This document shows positions 60,501-63,500 of a stretch of DNA of 64,000 nt, piece by piece. The notes beneath the pieces are model-generated. The model was not told the origin of the DNA, did not search any database, and saw only the letters and a list, made by a program, of their open reading frames with translations. Within the stretch, counting starts at the first letter, position 1; every line of letters starts with the position of its first letter. The translations under genes and the position numbers were made by a program. This DNA is from G965205525 sp965205525. GTDB taxonomy: Bacteria > Pseudomonadota > Gammaproteobacteria > JABABF01. The stretch is from contig OZ242171.1 in NCBI GenBank assembly GCA_965205525.1, forward strand, positions 434,001 to 498,000. The letters run 5' to 3'.

Positions 60501-63500
60501 GTGCTCGGGAGCTGAGAGCGACTGGTGTGGCCGTGGGCGGAGCGCTTGCTGTGAATGTGCTGTCGGCGGAGGCAACGGTTCGGGTTCGAGGCAGTGAAAC
60601 GCTGTTTTTGCAGATTATTGTCCCCGAGATGGTGGAGGCAGGGAGCACTTTTGATGTGGATGTGAGCACGGATATTGGGGTGCCGCTGGAGGCGACGGTG
60701 ACGGTGACAGTCGGTTTTGAGGGAGCGGAGAGGGAAGCGGTGCTGACGGCAGCGAGCCTTAATACGTTGGTGAGCTTCACAGCGCCGGCCCGCCTTGCGC
60801 CCGAAGGTCTGCTGGTGACTCCGGTGACGGCTACGGTGGAAGTGGCGGATCCCGATGTCCTGCAGTTGACAGTGGACATCAGAACCGTCCAGACGGTGAT
60901 AGTGGGAGCGCTGTCAGCGCAGCTGACGCTTTCGGAGCCGGATCCGAACCCGGTGGATGCCGGCCAGGAATTCACAGTGACAGTGGGTGTGATGCCGGCA
61001 TTGCTGGCGAATACCACGGTTGCAGCGGTGGTGACTTTCAACGGATCAACTATGCGGGCCACGCTGAGCGATCGGGCCCCCACGAGGACAGTGAGCTTTG
61101 CAGCGTCGGCATTTGGAATTCTGGAGGTGACGGCAGAAGCAGTTGCCGTGGAGCCTGTGGGTCTTGTGGAAGTGGCGGATGCAGCTGCACAGAGGGTGCA
61201 GGTGCGCCCGATAGAGAGCACGGTGCAACTGACGTTGGATGCGCCGGCGAGCGTGACGGTGGGCGGCGAGTTCACGGTTGCCGTGGGCGTGTCTGAGGCG
61301 ACGCCGATACCGGCGGAGACGACGGTGATGGTGACAGTGAGTCTTGAGGGAGCGCAAGGGACGGCAGTGCTGACGGATACGGTCCCCACGACATCGGTGT
61401 CTTTTGTTGCGCCGGTTAGATCGGGCGAATTTTCGCTGGAGCTAAGCGGCGGCGCGGAAGCCCAGGATCCTCTGCGTATAGTGACAGTGCTGGGCGCTTC
61501 AACGCAGATATCGGTGGTGCCTGTGCAGCTGACGCTTTCGCTGGAAGGACCGGAATCGGTGCAGGCGGGTGAGGATTTCTCGGTGACGGTGGGCACTGGA
61601 GACGATGCAGTGCCGGCTGGCACAACTGTCATGGTTACGGTGAGCCATGGCACGACGACTGCGCCGCCTATTATGCTGACGGCCGCGATATCCACGGCAT
61701 CGGTATCTTTCACGGCACCAATCCGTGCGGGTGAAGTGAGTGTGATGGCGACAGGCACTCCACAGACGAGTTCGGGTTCCCTGGAAGTGGAGGTATCCGA
61801 TGCACCTGCGCTTGCGGTGGATGTGTTCCAGATTTCAAGGGATGTGATGCTGGAGCTGGACTTGTCTGATGTTGACATGCCGGTGCGAGCGGGGAGCCTC
61901 TTTGCCTTTACGGTGGGTGCAGCGGAAGCGACGCCGATACCGCCGGGAACAACGGTGCTTGTGACGGTGAGCCTGGCTGGGGATACCAGTGCAACCACTC
62001 TGACGAGTGTCGCCAGTACGAGTGAGGTGAGCATTCTCGCCCCGGCCATAGGGGGTGCTCTGGACCTGATAGCGGAAGGCATGGGCGCAGATGGCGGTGC
62101 GGCTGATCTGAATGTGGCGTCGGCGACAGTGACAGTGCTTGTGCAGGAGCAGCGCACAGTAACCCTGCGCATCGATGCGCCGGTTTCTGTAACTGTGGGC
62201 AGTACCTTTGAGGTGACAGTGGATGCGCCGCTGCCGGCGGGAACGACGGTGAGGGTTGCGGTGGAGCTTTCCAGCGTGTCGCGGGAGATTACACTTTCGT
62301 CGGCTAATCCTATAGTGACGCTGGAGCTTACAGCACCTGATACCGCAGCTGTTATAACGTTAAATGCGGCACTTGTTGCGGGTAGCATAGAAGTGGCAGA
62401 CTCGAGTGCGCTGATGCTGACGGTGAACCCATCGGCCAGGGATGTGCGTGTGGATCCGTTACGGGCGCAGCTTTTCCTGACACCTGTTGTTAGAACTGTG
62501 CCAGCGGCTAGCTCCTTTGCAATCATGGTGAGAGTGGCCGTGGTAACGACAGGTGGTTTGGAGCTTGAATTGCCAGCGGAGACGACCGTGGCTGTGACTG
62601 TGAGTTTTGGTGGCTTTGAGAGCATGGTGAGCCTGACGAGAGAGATGAGCCAGACATCAGTGACAGTGGAAGTGTCGGCTGATTTGGCGGGCATGGACGT
62701 GAACTTGAATGCGGAGGGCGCGGCTACAGGTCCGCTTTCTGTGATTGTAGACAGATCGTTCTTTACAGTGTCGGTAGATGCATTCCCAGTAATGCTGACC
62801 CTTGATGTGCCAGATACCGCTAATGCCCCCGTATTCCAGGGAGTGATGTTCCCGGTAAGAGCAAGTGCGGATGGCTTGCCGCAGGGCTCAACACTGGTGG
62901 TAATAATATCTCTGACAGGGGAGGCATCTACTGCAACCCGGTCTGTGTCTCTGACAGCGGACAATCCCAGTGCCGTAGTAATGTTTGAAGCCCCTGTCGC
63001 TGCAGCAGCGGTGACCACCTATACCGTGACAACAGACAGTGAAATGATGGGGGCAGCGGTTCTAGCTGTGACTGAGGCGGAGCCCGCAGTGGTTTTTGTT
63101 ACGCGAGTTAATGCCGACCTGTCTGGCGATGGGGCCTTTGGCGAGGACGATGTGATACTCATGACCCGGGCCCTGCTGACTGAGAACTTTGCTGCCAGGT
63201 CTGAAGGATTTGACCTCGTTGGACTGGGCTCTACCCCCGATGAGCAGAGGAATGAACTGCAAGCCCGGTTTGATGCCTTTGCAGATGTGGCAGATATTTC
63301 TGGCAACGGCGTCCTTGATGCCGTTGACGCAGTCTTCCTATTGAGGAACCTAAATGCTACTGCGGATGATCTGGAGAGCCGAGTGAATTCAGGCAATAAC
63401 CCATTTGACTACCTGTGCGGGAGTGCCCTCCCGGATGCCTGTGCTAGAATAGAAAGCCCCCATGCCAATATCACTGGTGCCGAGGGTATTCAGTACGAGG

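Larger units (their letters stand above)
33458..63106 (+). repeat. Array of 93 Ig-like modules in giant 2
   Basis: Modules 1-37 (to about 45,427) follow the tetrad C-D-A-B, with a B' variant (RxLVLTGVPEAVA) replacing B in five tetrads. Module 38 (from 45,428) is a B/D hybrid. Modules 39-90 follow the pentad C-D-E-A-F, where F opens VQLSL-x-GVPE. Modules 91-93 are degenerate or terminal. Module 29 (A in place of C-D-A) and module 60 (A fused into F) mark lost modules with the frame kept. Counts are by eye from opening strands. Confidence 0.75.

Noticed and set aside
60424..63018. Long minus-strand open frames opposite the giant genes (up to 864 codons)
   Set aside because: They mirror the repetitive GTG/ACG/GCG-rich codons of the plus-strand genes, whose complements give no stops. 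Their translations are low-complexity Ser/Thr/Val/Pro strings with no family resemblance and no start signals.
21824..63106. CRISPR or intergenic satellite as explanation of the regular repeats
   Set aside because: Repeats are about 300 bases, imperfect, contiguous and keep one reading frame throughout, so they are coding modules.
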